From Bacteroidota bacterium (GTDB lineage: Bacteria; Bacteroidota; Bacteroidia; Chitinophagales; Chitinophagaceae), in assembly GCA_016711825.1 (NCBI GenBank), contig JADJSG010000009.1:62001-126000 (forward strand): a stretch of DNA of 64,000 bases, given 5' to 3'. The position numbers and the translations under genes were made by a program. Numbering within the stretch: the first letter of the stretch is position 1; each line of letters begins with the position of its first letter. The notes beneath the pieces are model-generated. The model ran no database searches, was not told the origin of the DNA, and was given only the letters and a program-made list of their open reading frames with translations. Shown here one piece after another: positions 1 through 9,088 of the stretch.

Positions 1-945
1 GCCTTCATACAAATAACGATTATTTTGTATCACCCTTGCTTCGTCCCATAAATCAGCTGTTATAAACTGTTGTAACAAAGCACAACCTCCTTCAATAATG
101 ACTGATTGTATCTTTTTTTCAACTAATTTTTCGAGCAATGAAGAGAGTAATTGTTCTTTTGATATTTTAATATATTCAGTGTCTGTATCCTGACTATTCT
201 TGTGTAAGTTAAAAACAAAGGTAGTTTGACTTTCATCAAATAAATGCAATGTAGGTGGCAATGTTAGTTGCTCATCAATCACTATCCTGACAGGCTGTTT
301 ACCCTCTGCTAATCGAACGTTTAGCCGTGGATTGTCTTGCAATGCTGTTCGATACCCCACTAATATAGCATCTTCATCTGCCCGCCATTGATGCACCATT
401 CTGTCGGTAAAAGCATTCGAAATTTTAATCGTTTGATGAGACTGCCCGATATATCCATCGGCACTTTCAGCCCATTTTAATATGATATAAGGTAGATGTT
501 TTAGATGATAACAAAAAAAACGTCGATTCATTGCCATACAGGCTTCTTTTAAAACATCTTCAATAACCTCTACCCCAGCTAATCGTAATTTTTCAATGCC
601 TTTTCCATTCACTTTTGATGAAAGATCCTGACATCCAATGACTACTTTTTTAATCTTGTGTTTTAATATTAAATCAGTACAAGGTGGTGTTTTACCAAAA
701 TGAGCACAGGGCTCCAGCGATACATACAATGTAGATGCGCTGATCAAATGTTGATGCTTGTTAGTCACCGATTGCAGGCAATTGACTTCAGCATGCCCTT
801 CACCATATTGTTGATGGTAACCTTCTCCTATTATTTCACCTTCATACACCAATACACTTCCAACCATCGGATTAGGAGATACTTGTCCTAAACCTAGTAT
901 TGCAAGTTGCAAACATCGTTGCATCATACGTTCATCTGTAGTCAT
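1..945 (-). CDS. ribD: Riboflavin biosynthesis protein RibD (deaminase/reductase), C-terminus cut by window edge
   Basis: Bifunctional cytosolic enzyme of riboflavin synthesis: it deaminates the diaminopyrimidine intermediate and then reduces the ribosyl side chain. 315 codons are open from ATG at 945 to base 1, so roughly the last 30-50 residues lie outside the window. The N-terminal zinc deaminase domain is complete, with H51-A-E53 and C80-AHFGKTPP-C89 as zinc ligands and catalytic Glu. The reductase domain begins near residue 153 with the motif KWAESADGYIG. A promoter (CAAAAGTA at 961-968 and CAAA at 986-989 as read on the plus strand) lies 15 nt upstream, between ribD and the phrB stop codon, so ribD has its own start of transcription. 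No defects are visible. The family call is very secure. Confidence 0.95.
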   Translation of the reverse strand, partial: MTTDERMMQRCLQLAILGLGQVSPNPMVGSVLVYEGEIIGEGYHQQYGEGHAEVNCLQSVTNKHQHLISASTLYVSLEPCAHFGKTPPCTDLILKHKIKKVVIGCQDLSSKVNGKGIEKLRLAGVEVIEDVLKEACMAMNRRFFCYHLKHLPYIILKWAESADGYIGQSHQTIKISNAFTDRMVHQWRADEDAILVGYRTALQDNPRLNVRLAEGKQPVRIVIDEQLTLPPTLHLFDESQTTFVFNLHKNSQDTDTEYIKISKEQLLSSLLEKLVEKKIQSVIIEGGCALLQQFITADLWDEARVIQNNRYLYEG

Positions 946-960
946 CGTATATTAAAGCAT

Positions 961-989
961 CAAAAGTAAAGAAAAGACTTAATAACAAA
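961..989 (-). promoter_or_regulatory. Bacteroidota-type promoter of ribD
   Basis: Read on the minus strand, TTTG (989-986), a 17-nt spacer and TACTTTTG (968-961) match the Bacteroidota primary sigma consensus TTTG/N17-20/TAnnTTTG. The predicted transcript start is near 957, giving a leader of about 12 nt before the ribD ATG. Confidence 0.7.
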
Positions 990-994
990 TGGAT

Positions 995-2311
995 TTATTC
1001 AACAAACGGATTGGCTTGTAATGCTTCCTTATACGTTTCCAAGCATCTCTTTCTTGCCATTTCATGATTCACTATGGGTTTGGGATAAGTGAAGGATTCA
1101 AATTCAGGTACCCATTTTTTAATATAATCCAACTTAGCATCAAACTTGATGGTTTGCAAATAAGGATTAAAAATTCTAAAGTATGGCGCTGCATCCACTC
1201 CACAACCTGCCGCCCATTGCCACCCGCCATTATTAGAGGCTAATTCATAATCAATTAATTTTTCGGCAAAATAAGCCTCACCCCAACGCCAGTCAATCAA
1301 CAAATGTTTGGTTAAGAAAGAGGCTACTATCATACGTACCCGATTATGCATCCACCCGGTAGTATTTAATTCACGCATCCCAGCATCCACAATGGGATAT
1401 CCAGTATTCCCTTCGCACCATGCTTTAAAAGTCATTTCATTTTTTTGCCACTGTATATGATCATAAGCTGGTTTAAAAGCACGATTCACTACGTGTGGGA
1501 AATGCCACAAGATGGATTGATAAAAATCTCGCCAGATCAATTCATTTAAATATTTTTCATTGGTATGAAATGCTATACCAGCAAGCTTGCGTATACTAAG
1601 AGTACCAAACCGCAGATGCACACTCATTTTAGTAGTTCCGGCTAAGGAAGGAATATCGCGTGTGAGATGATAATCTGTAATAATAGCTTCATTCACCACG
1701 GGCTTTTCAAACTGTATAAACGTTTTTTCGAAACCCAAATCTTTTAGTGAAGGGAGCGAAAATGGATGTGATTTTGTATTGAATTGATGAAAATATTTTT
1801 CGGTAGGATAAGGTTTGTAATAAAAATCATTCAATAAGGCTTTCCATTTCTTGCTATACGGGGTAAAAACGGTATAGGGCTTTCCATCGTCCTTCAACAC
1901 TTCCCCTTTTTCAAAAATCACTTGATCTTTATAGGTTTCAAAAGCTATTTGATGTTGTTGTAAAAAATCTTTAATCTCTGTATCTCTTTGTTGTGCATAC
2001 GGTTCATAGTCGTGGTTTGTAAATACAGTATCGATATTAAATTGGGCTATACACTTTTCAAATGCTTTGATTGGGGTATCATGTATCACTAATAAGCTTG
2101 CATTATACGCTTTCAATTCGTGGTTTAATTGACTGAGTGCCTGATGTATAAAATCAAGTCTAGTATCATAAATAGGCAATTTTTTTAAAATATTTGTATC
2201 AAAAATAAAGAGTAATTGCACTTTCAATCCTGACTTGAGCGCATGATAAAGGGCTGCATGATCGTTCAATCTGAGGTCGCGTCTTAACCAACAAAGCTGT
2301 ATTTTTTCCAT
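995..2311 (-). CDS. phrB: Deoxyribodipyrimidine photolyase (cryptochrome/photolyase family)
   Basis: A 438-residue FAD enzyme that repairs UV-induced pyrimidine dimers with blue light. The N-terminal Rossmann domain opens with LCWLRRDLRLNDHAAL. The C-terminal FAD-binding domain carries the class I signature: TGYPIVDAGMREL, TGWMHNRVRM, ASFLTKHLLIDWRWGE, ASNNGGWQWAAG and PYFRIFNP. Length is slightly below the usual 450-480 residues but the catalytic core is complete. The gene lies upstream of ribD in the same orientation, with 49 bp between them and a separate ribD promoter. No clear TAnnTTTG box was found upstream of its own start. A CPD photolyase is more likely than a DASH cryptochrome given the N-terminal motif, but substrate class is inferred. 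Confidence 0.93.
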   Translation of the reverse strand: MEKIQLCWLRRDLRLNDHAALYHALKSGLKVQLLFIFDTNILKKLPIYDTRLDFIHQALSQLNHELKAYNASLLVIHDTPIKAFEKCIAQFNIDTVFTNHDYEPYAQQRDTEIKDFLQQHQIAFETYKDQVIFEKGEVLKDDGKPYTVFTPYSKKWKALLNDFYYKPYPTEKYFHQFNTKSHPFSLPSLKDLGFEKTFIQFEKPVVNEAIITDYHLTRDIPSLAGTTKMSVHLRFGTLSIRKLAGIAFHTNEKYLNELIWRDFYQSILWHFPHVVNRAFKPAYDHIQWQKNEMTFKAWCEGNTGYPIVDAGMRELNTTGWMHNRVRMIVASFLTKHLLIDWRWGEAYFAEKLIDYELASNNGGWQWAAGCGVDAAPYFRIFNPYLQTIKFDAKLDYIKKWVPEFESFTYPKPIVNHEMARKRCLETYKEALQANPFVE

Positions 2312-2405
2312 TGAGGGTGTAAAATAGCATTAAGATAGATAGAATTTCAAATGGATTTATCTTATAGTGAATAGTAAAAAAGATACTACTTTGTGTAATT
2401 TTTGT

Positions 2406-2413
2406 TACCTTTG
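2406..2413 (+). promoter_or_regulatory. -7 promoter box of queA
   Basis: TACCTTTG matches TAnnTTTG exactly and ends 23 nt before the queA ATG. The only upstream TTTG (2390-2393) is 12 nt away, closer than usual, so the -33 half is unclear. Confidence 0.6.
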
Positions 2414-2436
2414 CGCCCTTAAAAATAAATATTTCT

Positions 2437-3486
2437 ATGAAGCTATCTCAATATGTTTATGATTTACCATTGAACCTAATAGCGCAAACGCCTTCTAAAA
2501 ACAGGGATGAAAGCAAATTGATGGTAGTACACAAAGACACTGGCAAGATAGAACACAAGCAATTTAAAGATGTGATTGATTACTTTTCTGACAAAGATGT
2601 GATGATTGCAAACAATACCAAGGTGTTTAATGCAAGATTATACGGTAGAAAAGAAAAAACGGGTGCTAAAATTGAAGTCTTTTTATTGCGTGAATTAAAT
2701 AAGCAAAACAGACTTTGGGATGTGATAGTAGAACCTGCCCGTAAAATCAGAGTAGGTAATAAATTATATTTTGGCAACGACAATTCATTGGTTGCTGAGG
2801 TAGTTGATAATACTACATCAAGAGGACGAACAATACGGTTTTTATTTGAAGGCTCAAATGAAGAATTAAAAACCATTTTAGACAATATGGGTGAAACCCC
2901 TTTGCCTAAATACATCAAAAGAAAACCTGACGAAAACGATAAAGAGCGTTACCAAACTGTATATGCAAAAAATGAAGGGGCTGTGGCAGCACCAACCGCT
3001 GGCTTGCATTTCAGTAGAGAATTAATTAAAAAACTTGAAATCAAAGGCATTAATTTTGCGGAAGTTACTTTACATACTGGCTTAGGCACATTTAGACCTA
3101 TTGAAGTTGAAGATATTTCAAAACATAAAATGGATGCTGAATATTATGAAGTAGACGATTATGCCTGCAAAATAGTGAACAAAGCAAAAGAAGAAAACCG
3201 AAAAATATGTGCCATTGGCACTACTTCTATCCGAGCTATAGAATCATCTATTACCACTACAGGTATGCTCAAACCTTCATCAGGCTGGACAAATGTATTT
3301 ATTGCCCCACCTCATGATTTTGCTTTGACCAATTCATTGATTACCAATTTTCATTTACCAAAAACGAGTTTATTGATTATGGTTGCTGCCTTTATGGGTT
3401 ACGACCTTACCATGGAAGCTTATAAAGTGGCAATCAAAAATAAGTATCGCTTCTTTAGCTATGGCGATGCAATGCTCATTATATAA
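2437..3486 (+). CDS. queA: tRNA preQ1(34) S-adenosylmethionine ribosyltransferase-isomerase QueA
   Basis: Transfers and isomerises the ribosyl group of S-adenosylmethionine onto preQ1 at the tRNA wobble position, giving epoxyqueuosine. The 349-residue length is normal for the family. Diagnostic segments are the start MKLSQYVYDLPLNLIAQTP followed by RDESKL, then GAVAAPTAGLHFS near residue 183, TLHTGLGTFRP, IGTTSIRAIES, and near the C-terminus TNFHLPKTSLLIMVAAFMGY followed by YRFFSYGDAMLI. It appears monocistronic: its own -7 box lies upstream and a strong terminator follows 24 bp after the stop. No other queuosine gene is in the window. Confidence 0.96.
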   Translation: MKLSQYVYDLPLNLIAQTPSKNRDESKLMVVHKDTGKIEHKQFKDVIDYFSDKDVMIANNTKVFNARLYGRKEKTGAKIEVFLLRELNKQNRLWDVIVEPARKIRVGNKLYFGNDNSLVAEVVDNTTSRGRTIRFLFEGSNEELKTILDNMGETPLPKYIKRKPDENDKERYQTVYAKNEGAVAAPTAGLHFSRELIKKLEIKGINFAEVTLHTGLGTFRPIEVEDISKHKMDAEYYEVDDYACKIVNKAKEENRKICAIGTTSIRAIESSITTTGMLKPSSGWTNVFIAPPHDFALTNSLITNFHLPKTSLLIMVAAFMGYDLTMEAYKVAIKNKYRFFSYGDAMLII

Positions 3487-3509
3487 GCATTGAATAATTT
3501 TAAAATAAT

Positions 3510-3540
3510 AGGCTGTTTCCATAAGAGACAGCCTTTTTTT
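3510..3540 (+). terminator. Rho-independent terminator after queA
   Basis: Stem GGCTGTTTC (3511-3519) pairs with GAGACAGCC (3525-3533), with one G-U wobble and a short loop, followed by seven T. It ends the queA transcript. Confidence 0.85.
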
Positions 3541-3755
3541 TGGTTTCAATCCAGTGCATTGATATGAAACGCAATCCCATGTTCATTCTTAAATGTATTT
3601 GAAGAAATACCACTGTAAATTATTAGCATAATGTATAAAACACAAAGTCAATAATCAAATCAATACAACTCAACCCTTCAATTTGACAACTCAATTACAT
3701 TGATAAAAGTTGTATTAATTTTATGTTTTAATCTTGCACAAGAATTAAACTAAAT

Positions 3756-6125
3756 ATGAAACAACTAATATTCATGATGGCCTTGTTGACGTTTTCGCAA
3801 ATAAGTTTTGGTAAAGACAATACCCAAAAAATACGTGGAAGCATCGTTGATAAACAGTCCCAATTCAGCATCATTGGTGCAACCGTACAAATTGTGAATG
3901 CAAACGCATCGCAAGGAACAAAAACAGATACCGAAGGTAAATACATTCTAGAAAATGTGTCACCCGGAAGGTACGAAATCAAAGTGACTTATATGGGGTA
4001 TAAAGAGGTAATCATTCCTAACGTAGTAGTTACCTCAGGCAAGGAAACCATCGTAGATGTGGCTATGGAAGAAAATGTAAAAAGCTTAAAAGGTACTGTG
4101 ATCAAAGCGTCTAACAAAAGTAAAACCATCAACGACTTGGCAGCGATTAGTGCAAGAACTTTTTCGATGGAGGAAGTCAACAGATATGCTGGTGGACGAA
4201 GTGACGCGGCGCGTTTAGCTTCAAATTTTGCAGGTGTGAGCACTCCAGATGATAGTAGAAATGATATAGTGATACGTGGCAACTCGCCAACGGGTGTCCT
4301 TTGGCGTATTGAAGGAATGAATGTTCCTAACCTTAATCATTTTGCAACCATAGGCACTACCGGTGGCCCCGTGAGTGCTTTAAATACCAATATGTTGCGC
4401 AATTCTGATTTTATGACTTCAGCCTTTCCTGCAGAATATGGCAATGCCAATGCAGGTGTTTTCGATATTGGATTTAGAAAAGGCAATGCAAACAAACATG
4501 AACATACCATACAATTTGGTATGTTGACTGGTATTGAAGGTATGACAGAAGGCCCCATCAAAAAAGGAAGTGATGCATCATATGTAGTTGCAGGCCGATA
4601 CTCGTTTACAGGCATTGCACAAGCCATTGGATTAAATATAGGCACTACGGCAACCCCGTTTTATACCGACCTGACTTTTAAAATAAATAGTGGCGAAGGC
4701 AAGTATGGTCGTTTTACCTTATTTGGCTTAGGTGGAAAAAGTAATATCAAGTTTTTGCATGATAAAATAGATACCACCGATTTATTTGCCGACCCAACCA
4801 TGGATAGTTATTTTACCAGTGATGTGGCAGTATTGGGTTTAAAACATTTTAAAAAAGTTGGTAAACAATCATATTTTAATACGATCATTGGATATACCTA
4901 TGCAGCTTCTAATTATTTACAAGACTCCATTGAGAAAGCAAGTGATGTGGCTGCTCGCGTAGTTGAAAACAAAGCCATTCGAAAAAATATCAATTTAACC
5001 ACTAGTTATAATAGCAAAATCAATTCAAAACTATTTATAAAAATGGGGGCTCAAGCTGAATTGATGAACCTACTTTTAGATTTTCGGACTCGACTCAATA
5101 ACCCACAATGGAAACAAGTCTGGGATTTTAACGACATGACCATTTTAATGCAAGCTTTTGCCCATGTGAAATACAATTTCAACGAAAAAATAACCTTGAA
5201 TGCAGGACTTCATTCACAGTATTTAACGTTAAACCAATCAGCCTCTTTAGAACCTCGTGTAGCGCTGAAATATGCAGTATCAAACAGAAGCAGTATCAGT
5301 GTAGGTTATGGTATGCATAGCCAGATGCAACCAACCGATGTTTATTTTTACAGAGCATCAAAACCCGATGGCACCTATGACCAATCCAACATGGATTTAG
5401 GCTTTACACGTAGTCAGCATTTTGTACTGGGTTATGATGTGCTGCCTTTAAAAGACTGGCGAATCAAAACAGAAGTTTATTATCAATTTCTTACAAATGT
5501 GCCTGTTGAAGATACCGCCAGTAGCTACTCGATGTTGAATACCGGTTCAAGCTTTTATCCTAATACGGTAGGCTATTTACAAAATACAGGTAGCGGAAGA
5601 AATTATGGTGTAGAGTTAACCATTGAGAAATTTTTTAGTAAAGGATATTATGGTTTGATGACAACTTCTTTGTATGAATCAAAATACAAAGGAAGCGATG
5701 GTATTGAACGTAATACGGGTTTTAATGGAAAATATGTCTTTAATATTTTGGCAGGAAAAGAGTTTAAACTAGGTAAAGCAAAACGCAATACTTTCTTTAC
5801 CGATTTAAAATTGACAAGTGCGGGTGGACGATATTTTACACCGGTTGATTTGGAAGCTTCGCGTATCAAACATCTACAAATCGCCAAAGGAGATGATTAT
5901 GCCTTTACGGAACGAAACCCCAATTATTTTAGAATAGATTTCAAAATGGGCTTTACCTATAATAGCAAGAAAAGAAAATTATCTCATTCATTTTTCTTTG
6001 ATATTCAAAATGTAACAAACCATCAAAACGTATTTGCACAACGTTATAATCCTGTTACAAATGCAATTAATACTTCTTACCAAATCGGCACCTTCCCAAA
6101 TTTCGTTTATAAAATGCAATTCTAG
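3756..6125 (+). CDS. TonB-dependent outer-membrane receptor with carboxypeptidase-regulatory-like N-terminal domain
   Basis: A 789-residue outer-membrane gated channel, energised by TonB, for an unknown substrate. It has a signal peptide (residues 1-19, ending ISFG), then a CarboxypepD_reg-like beta-sandwich (about 24-100, with GSIVDKQ, GATVQI and TDTEGKYILENVSPGRYEI). The plug follows (about 120-240, with RLASNFAGVS, NDIVIRGNSPTGVLWRIEGM and FPAEYGNANAGVFDI). The 22-strand barrel runs to an aromatic C-terminus (FVYKMQF). There is no SusD partner, so it is probably not a SusCD glycan importer; siderophore, cobalamin or peptide are possible substrates. A near-consensus -7 box (TAATCTTG, 3729-3736) and a TTG at 3710-3712 lie upstream. 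It is followed by a same-strand reductase gene after 59 bp. Confidence 0.9.
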   Translation: MKQLIFMMALLTFSQISFGKDNTQKIRGSIVDKQSQFSIIGATVQIVNANASQGTKTDTEGKYILENVSPGRYEIKVTYMGYKEVIIPNVVVTSGKETIVDVAMEENVKSLKGTVIKASNKSKTINDLAAISARTFSMEEVNRYAGGRSDAARLASNFAGVSTPDDSRNDIVIRGNSPTGVLWRIEGMNVPNLNHFATIGTTGGPVSALNTNMLRNSDFMTSAFPAEYGNANAGVFDIGFRKGNANKHEHTIQFGMLTGIEGMTEGPIKKGSDASYVVAGRYSFTGIAQAIGLNIGTTATPFYTDLTFKINSGEGKYGRFTLFGLGGKSNIKFLHDKIDTTDLFADPTMDSYFTSDVAVLGLKHFKKVGKQSYFNTIIGYTYAASNYLQDSIEKASDVAARVVENKAIRKNINLTTSYNSKINSKLFIKMGAQAELMNLLLDFRTRLNNPQWKQVWDFNDMTILMQAFAHVKYNFNEKITLNAGLHSQYLTLNQSASLEPRVALKYAVSNRSSISVGYGMHSQMQPTDVYFYRASKPDGTYDQSNMDLGFTRSQHFVLGYDVLPLKDWRIKTEVYYQFLTNVPVEDTASSYSMLNTGSSFYPNTVGYLQNTGSGRNYGVELTIEKFFSKGYYGLMTTSLYESKYKGSDGIERNTGFNGKYVFNILAGKEFKLGKAKRNTFFTDLKLTSAGGRYFTPVDLEASRIKHLQIAKGDDYAFTERNPNYFRIDFKMGFTYNSKKRKLSHSFFFDIQNVTNHQNVFAQRYNPVTNAINTSYQIGTFPNFVYKMQF

Positions 6126-6184
6126 AATTTCAAACCCTTGATATAATAACAGATACAAGTATTATCAACCCCCAAAAAAAAATC

Positions 6185-7108
6185 ATGCAAACAATATTAG
6201 GTGCTGGAGGTTCTATAGGAACTGAATTGGCAAAAGAATTGATAAACTATACTAAAGACATACGACTCGTTAGTAGAAATCCTAAAAAAGTGAATAGTAC
6301 AGATACGCTTTTTTCGGCCGACTTAACCAATGGAGCACAGATAGAACAAGCTATTAAAGGCAGTGAAGTATGTTATGTAACCGTGGGTTTTGAATATAAA
6401 TTATCAGTATGGAAAAAACATTGGGTACCCTTTATTCAACATGTAATTACTGCCTGTGAAAAACATCATTGCCGCCTGGTTTTTTTCGACAATATGTATG
6501 CATTAAATGAGAACTCTTTGAATCCAATACTTGAATCAGCCCCATTAAATCCAAGCAGTCAAAAAGGGCAAGTGAGAGCTGAAGTGAATCGTGCCTTAAT
6601 GAAAGCAATCGACGAAAAAAAAGTGGATATCATCATTGCACGTGCACCCGACTTTTTTGGTGCCACAAAAATTCAAAACAGCTTGCTGATGAATTTGGTT
6701 TATAATAATTTCAAAAAAAACAAATCCGCTCAATGGTTCTGCAATGCAAACATGCCTCATTCAATGGGTTATACCCCTGAGTTAGCTAAAGGCACTGCCC
6801 TCCTGGGAAATACCATAGATGCTTATCATCAAATATGGAACCTACCCGTTTGCAGCAAAGCCCCTACTGGAAATGAATGGGCTGCCCTATTTGCCAATGC
6901 CATGCAAGTGAAAAATAAAATGACAGTACTTCCTGCCTGGATACTCAAAATTGCTGGATTATTTGTGCCTGTTTTGGGCGAAATGTATGAAATGAAATAC
7001 CAATACGATAGGCCCTATATCTTTGATTCATCCAAATACAACAAAAGGTTTTCATACACCCCAATAAGCAATGAAGAAGCCATCAAAGATTTGTTGAATA
7101 AATTATAA
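6185..7108 (+). CDS. NAD(P)-binding NmrA/epimerase-like Rossmann protein
   Basis: A 307-residue cytosolic Rossmann-fold protein of the extended or atypical SDR type. The N-terminus LGAGGSIGTELAKEL is the dinucleotide-binding glycine motif. RLVSRNPKKV follows strand 2 as in NADP-preferring members, and CRLVFFDNMYAL stands where the catalytic Tyr region would be. The canonical YxxxK pair is not obvious, so it may be a sensor or reductase of the NmrA type rather than a classical epimerase. It lies between a TonB receptor and a LytS/LytTR pair on the same strand (19 bp to the kinase). The substrate is unknown. Confidence 0.75.
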   Translation: MQTILGAGGSIGTELAKELINYTKDIRLVSRNPKKVNSTDTLFSADLTNGAQIEQAIKGSEVCYVTVGFEYKLSVWKKHWVPFIQHVITACEKHHCRLVFFDNMYALNENSLNPILESAPLNPSSQKGQVRAEVNRALMKAIDEKKVDIIIARAPDFFGATKIQNSLLMNLVYNNFKKNKSAQWFCNANMPHSMGYTPELAKGTALLGNTIDAYHQIWNLPVCSKAPTGNEWAALFANAMQVKNKMTVLPAWILKIAGLFVPVLGEMYEMKYQYDRPYIFDSSKYNKRFSYTPISNEEAIKDLLNKL

Positions 7109-7127
7109 AACTTTTTAACTTTATATC

Positions 7128-8144
7128 ATGCGACACAATAAGTACAGATTTATATACATGATACTCATCGGTATTTTACTGACGATATTCATGAAATTGA
7201 CTTTGTATAAAGTGGCGCAAGATCATCCAATCTGGTACGACTTTGCTGTTACTATTTTCATTACGATATTGGTATGGGAAGGTAATTTACGTATTGACCA
7301 TTGGCTGAATAAAAACTACTCTTGGATTGACAATACATTAAAACGAATGGCGATTCAGTTTTTAAGCTCCATGTTGTATAGTGGTTGTACGATTTATATC
7401 ATCATGCTGGCTTATAATTATTTAACTTGTTGTATCGCATGGAAACAACAATCATTAATGTATAACTCCTTTATCATTGGTATGTTTGTATCCCTTCTCT
7501 TATTGATGATTGAAGTTAGTACCCAGTTTTTTAAAAATTGGAAACAGTCATTAATCGAAGTAGAAAAATATAAAACCGAAAGTGTACAAGCACAATTGCA
7601 AAATTTAAAAGACCAGATTAATCCTCATTTTTTATTTAACAATTTGAGTGTTCTTTCTTCATTAGTCTATAAAAATCAAGATAAAGCAGTAGATTTCATT
7701 AACCAGCTGTCAAAAGTATATCGTTATTTATTAGATAGCAAAAACAATGAATTGGTCAGTTTAGCCGATGAAATGAACTTTTTAAAATCGTATATATATT
7801 TATTGTCGATTCGTTTCGAAGACAGTTTACAATTTGACATACAAATTCATGAATCGCTTTATCAAAAAGCATTGCCACCCATGACCTTACAAATGTTGGT
7901 GGAGAATGCCATCAAACACAATGAAGTTTCATCAAACTTACCACTTATCATTTCCATTCATTCAAAAGATGATTCTATTTGTGTGTCTAATCCTTTACAA
8001 CATCGTTCAAATGTTGAAACAAGCACCAAAACTGGATTAAAAAATATTCAAGATCGCTATTCATTTTTAAGTGATGAAAAAGTACTGATTGAAGAAACTA
8101 ACAGTCACTTTTCTGTAACCATTCCATTGTTAAAAAACCTATGA
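7128..8144 (+). CDS. LytS/YehU-family sensor histidine kinase
   Basis: A 338-residue inner-membrane histidine kinase. Four hydrophobic segments (about residues 8-28, 38-50, 74-98 and 113-134) precede a cytoplasmic His_kinase domain with the phospho-acceptor H167 in DQINPHFLFNNLS. An ATPase domain follows, with an N-box at about 255-268 (LQMLVENAIKHNEV) and TGLKNIQDRY as the G-region. No periplasmic sensor domain of any size is present, so the signal is probably sensed in or near the membrane. The stop overlaps the ATG of the LytTR regulator by 4 bp, showing translational coupling and partnership. Confidence 0.92.
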   Translation: MRHNKYRFIYMILIGILLTIFMKLTLYKVAQDHPIWYDFAVTIFITILVWEGNLRIDHWLNKNYSWIDNTLKRMAIQFLSSMLYSGCTIYIIMLAYNYLTCCIAWKQQSLMYNSFIIGMFVSLLLLMIEVSTQFFKNWKQSLIEVEKYKTESVQAQLQNLKDQINPHFLFNNLSVLSSLVYKNQDKAVDFINQLSKVYRYLLDSKNNELVSLADEMNFLKSYIYLLSIRFEDSLQFDIQIHESLYQKALPPMTLQMLVENAIKHNEVSSNLPLIISIHSKDDSICVSNPLQHRSNVETSTKTGLKNIQDRYSFLSDEKVLIEETNSHFSVTIPLLKNL

Positions 8145-8896
8145 AAGTCATTATAATAGAAGACGAAAGATTATCAGCCGAACATCTTACAAGCATGTTG
8201 CATCGGATGGATGCAACAATCGAAGTGTTACAGTGCTATGATACAGTCAAAGCAAGTATACATGCATTTCAACAAGGCATTAAAGCCGATTTGCTGTTTG
8301 TAGATATCCATTTAGCTGATGGTTTAAGTTTTGAAATATTTGCTCATATCAATGTTCATATACCTATCATTTTCACAACGGCCTATGATGATTATGCAAT
8401 TAAAGCGTTTAAATTAAATAGTGTTGATTACCTACTCAAACCTATTGGAATAGATGATTTACGTATTGCCTTAGAAAAATTCAAAAAATACAATAAGCAA
8501 TATCAAGCACCAATGCTTGAAAATATAGCACAATCCTATCATCAAATTTCCAAACAAACCAAAAATAGATTTATAGTAAAATCGGGGCAAACAATTGATT
8601 CTATCAAAACGGAAGATGTGCTTCATTTTCAAACACAAGATAGCATTACGTTTTTAGTGATCGCAAACGGTAAACGATTTGCCATTGACTATACACTTGA
8701 CCAATTAGAATCATTATTAGCTCCTGAGCAATTTTTTCGCATCAACCGAAAAGTATATTTAAATATTAAAGCCATCGAAAAAGTAAGTACCTATGTCAAT
8801 AGTCGTTTGATGATACAAAGTAATCATTTAACAGGTGATATGACGATAGTTAGCCGTGAGCGGGTGAATGATTTTAAAATATGGTTAGATAGTTGA
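8141..8896 (+). CDS. LytTR-family response regulator
   Basis: A 251-residue transcription factor and partner of the upstream kinase. The receiver domain (1-~120) shows the acidic pair E7/D8, phospho-acceptor D55 (LLFVDIHLADG), T80 (IIFTTAYDDYAIKAF) and K100 (VDYLLKPIG). A linker leads to a C-terminal LytTR DNA-binding domain (about 152-250: RFIVKSGQ, VLHFQTQDSITF, FFRINRKVYLNIKAIEKV). LytTR proteins bind paired direct repeats; I could not identify such repeats here. The flanking TonB receptor and reductase genes are possible targets by proximity only. Confidence 0.93.
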   Translation: MKVIIIEDERLSAEHLTSMLHRMDATIEVLQCYDTVKASIHAFQQGIKADLLFVDIHLADGLSFEIFAHINVHIPIIFTTAYDDYAIKAFKLNSVDYLLKPIGIDDLRIALEKFKKYNKQYQAPMLENIAQSYHQISKQTKNRFIVKSGQTIDSIKTEDVLHFQTQDSITFLVIANGKRFAIDYTLDQLESLLAPEQFFRINRKVYLNIKAIEKVSTYVNSRLMIQSNHLTGDMTIVSRERVNDFKIWLDS

Positions 8897-8948
8897 TGGT
8901 AGTAATAAACAAATATATTTAATACGTAACTTTATAGATAAGGGTATA

Positions 8949-9015
8949 AAACGACACCCATTGAATTTTACCTTATCACAATTCAACTGCACAATCTGGC
9001 TTCAAGGTGTCGTTT
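8949..9015. repeat. Nested inverted repeat downstream of the LytTR gene
   Basis: Outer arms AAACGACACC (8949-8958) and GGTGTCGTTT (9006-9015) are perfect 10-bp complements. Inner arms TTGAATT (8961-8967) and AATTCAA (8980-8986) are perfect 7-bp complements. There is no T-tract after the right arm, so it is not a standard terminator. It could be a structured 3' UTR or a relic of a small mobile element. Confidence 0.55.
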
Positions 9016-9040
9016 GTATAACAACATTTAAATAAAACAA

Positions 9041-9075
9041 AATAGGCTCCCAAAAAGGAAGCCTATTAATATTTT
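9041..9075. terminator. Bidirectional terminator between the LytTR gene and the type IX cargo gene
   Basis: AATAGGCTCCC (9041-9051) pairs with GGAAGCCTATT (9057-9067) with one mismatch around an AAAAA loop. T-rich sequence follows on the plus strand, and A-rich sequence precedes it (T-rich on the minus strand). It serves the minus-strand gene ending at 9089 and probably the convergent plus-strand transcript. Confidence 0.75.
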
Positions 9076-9088
9076 TATTAAAATTGTT

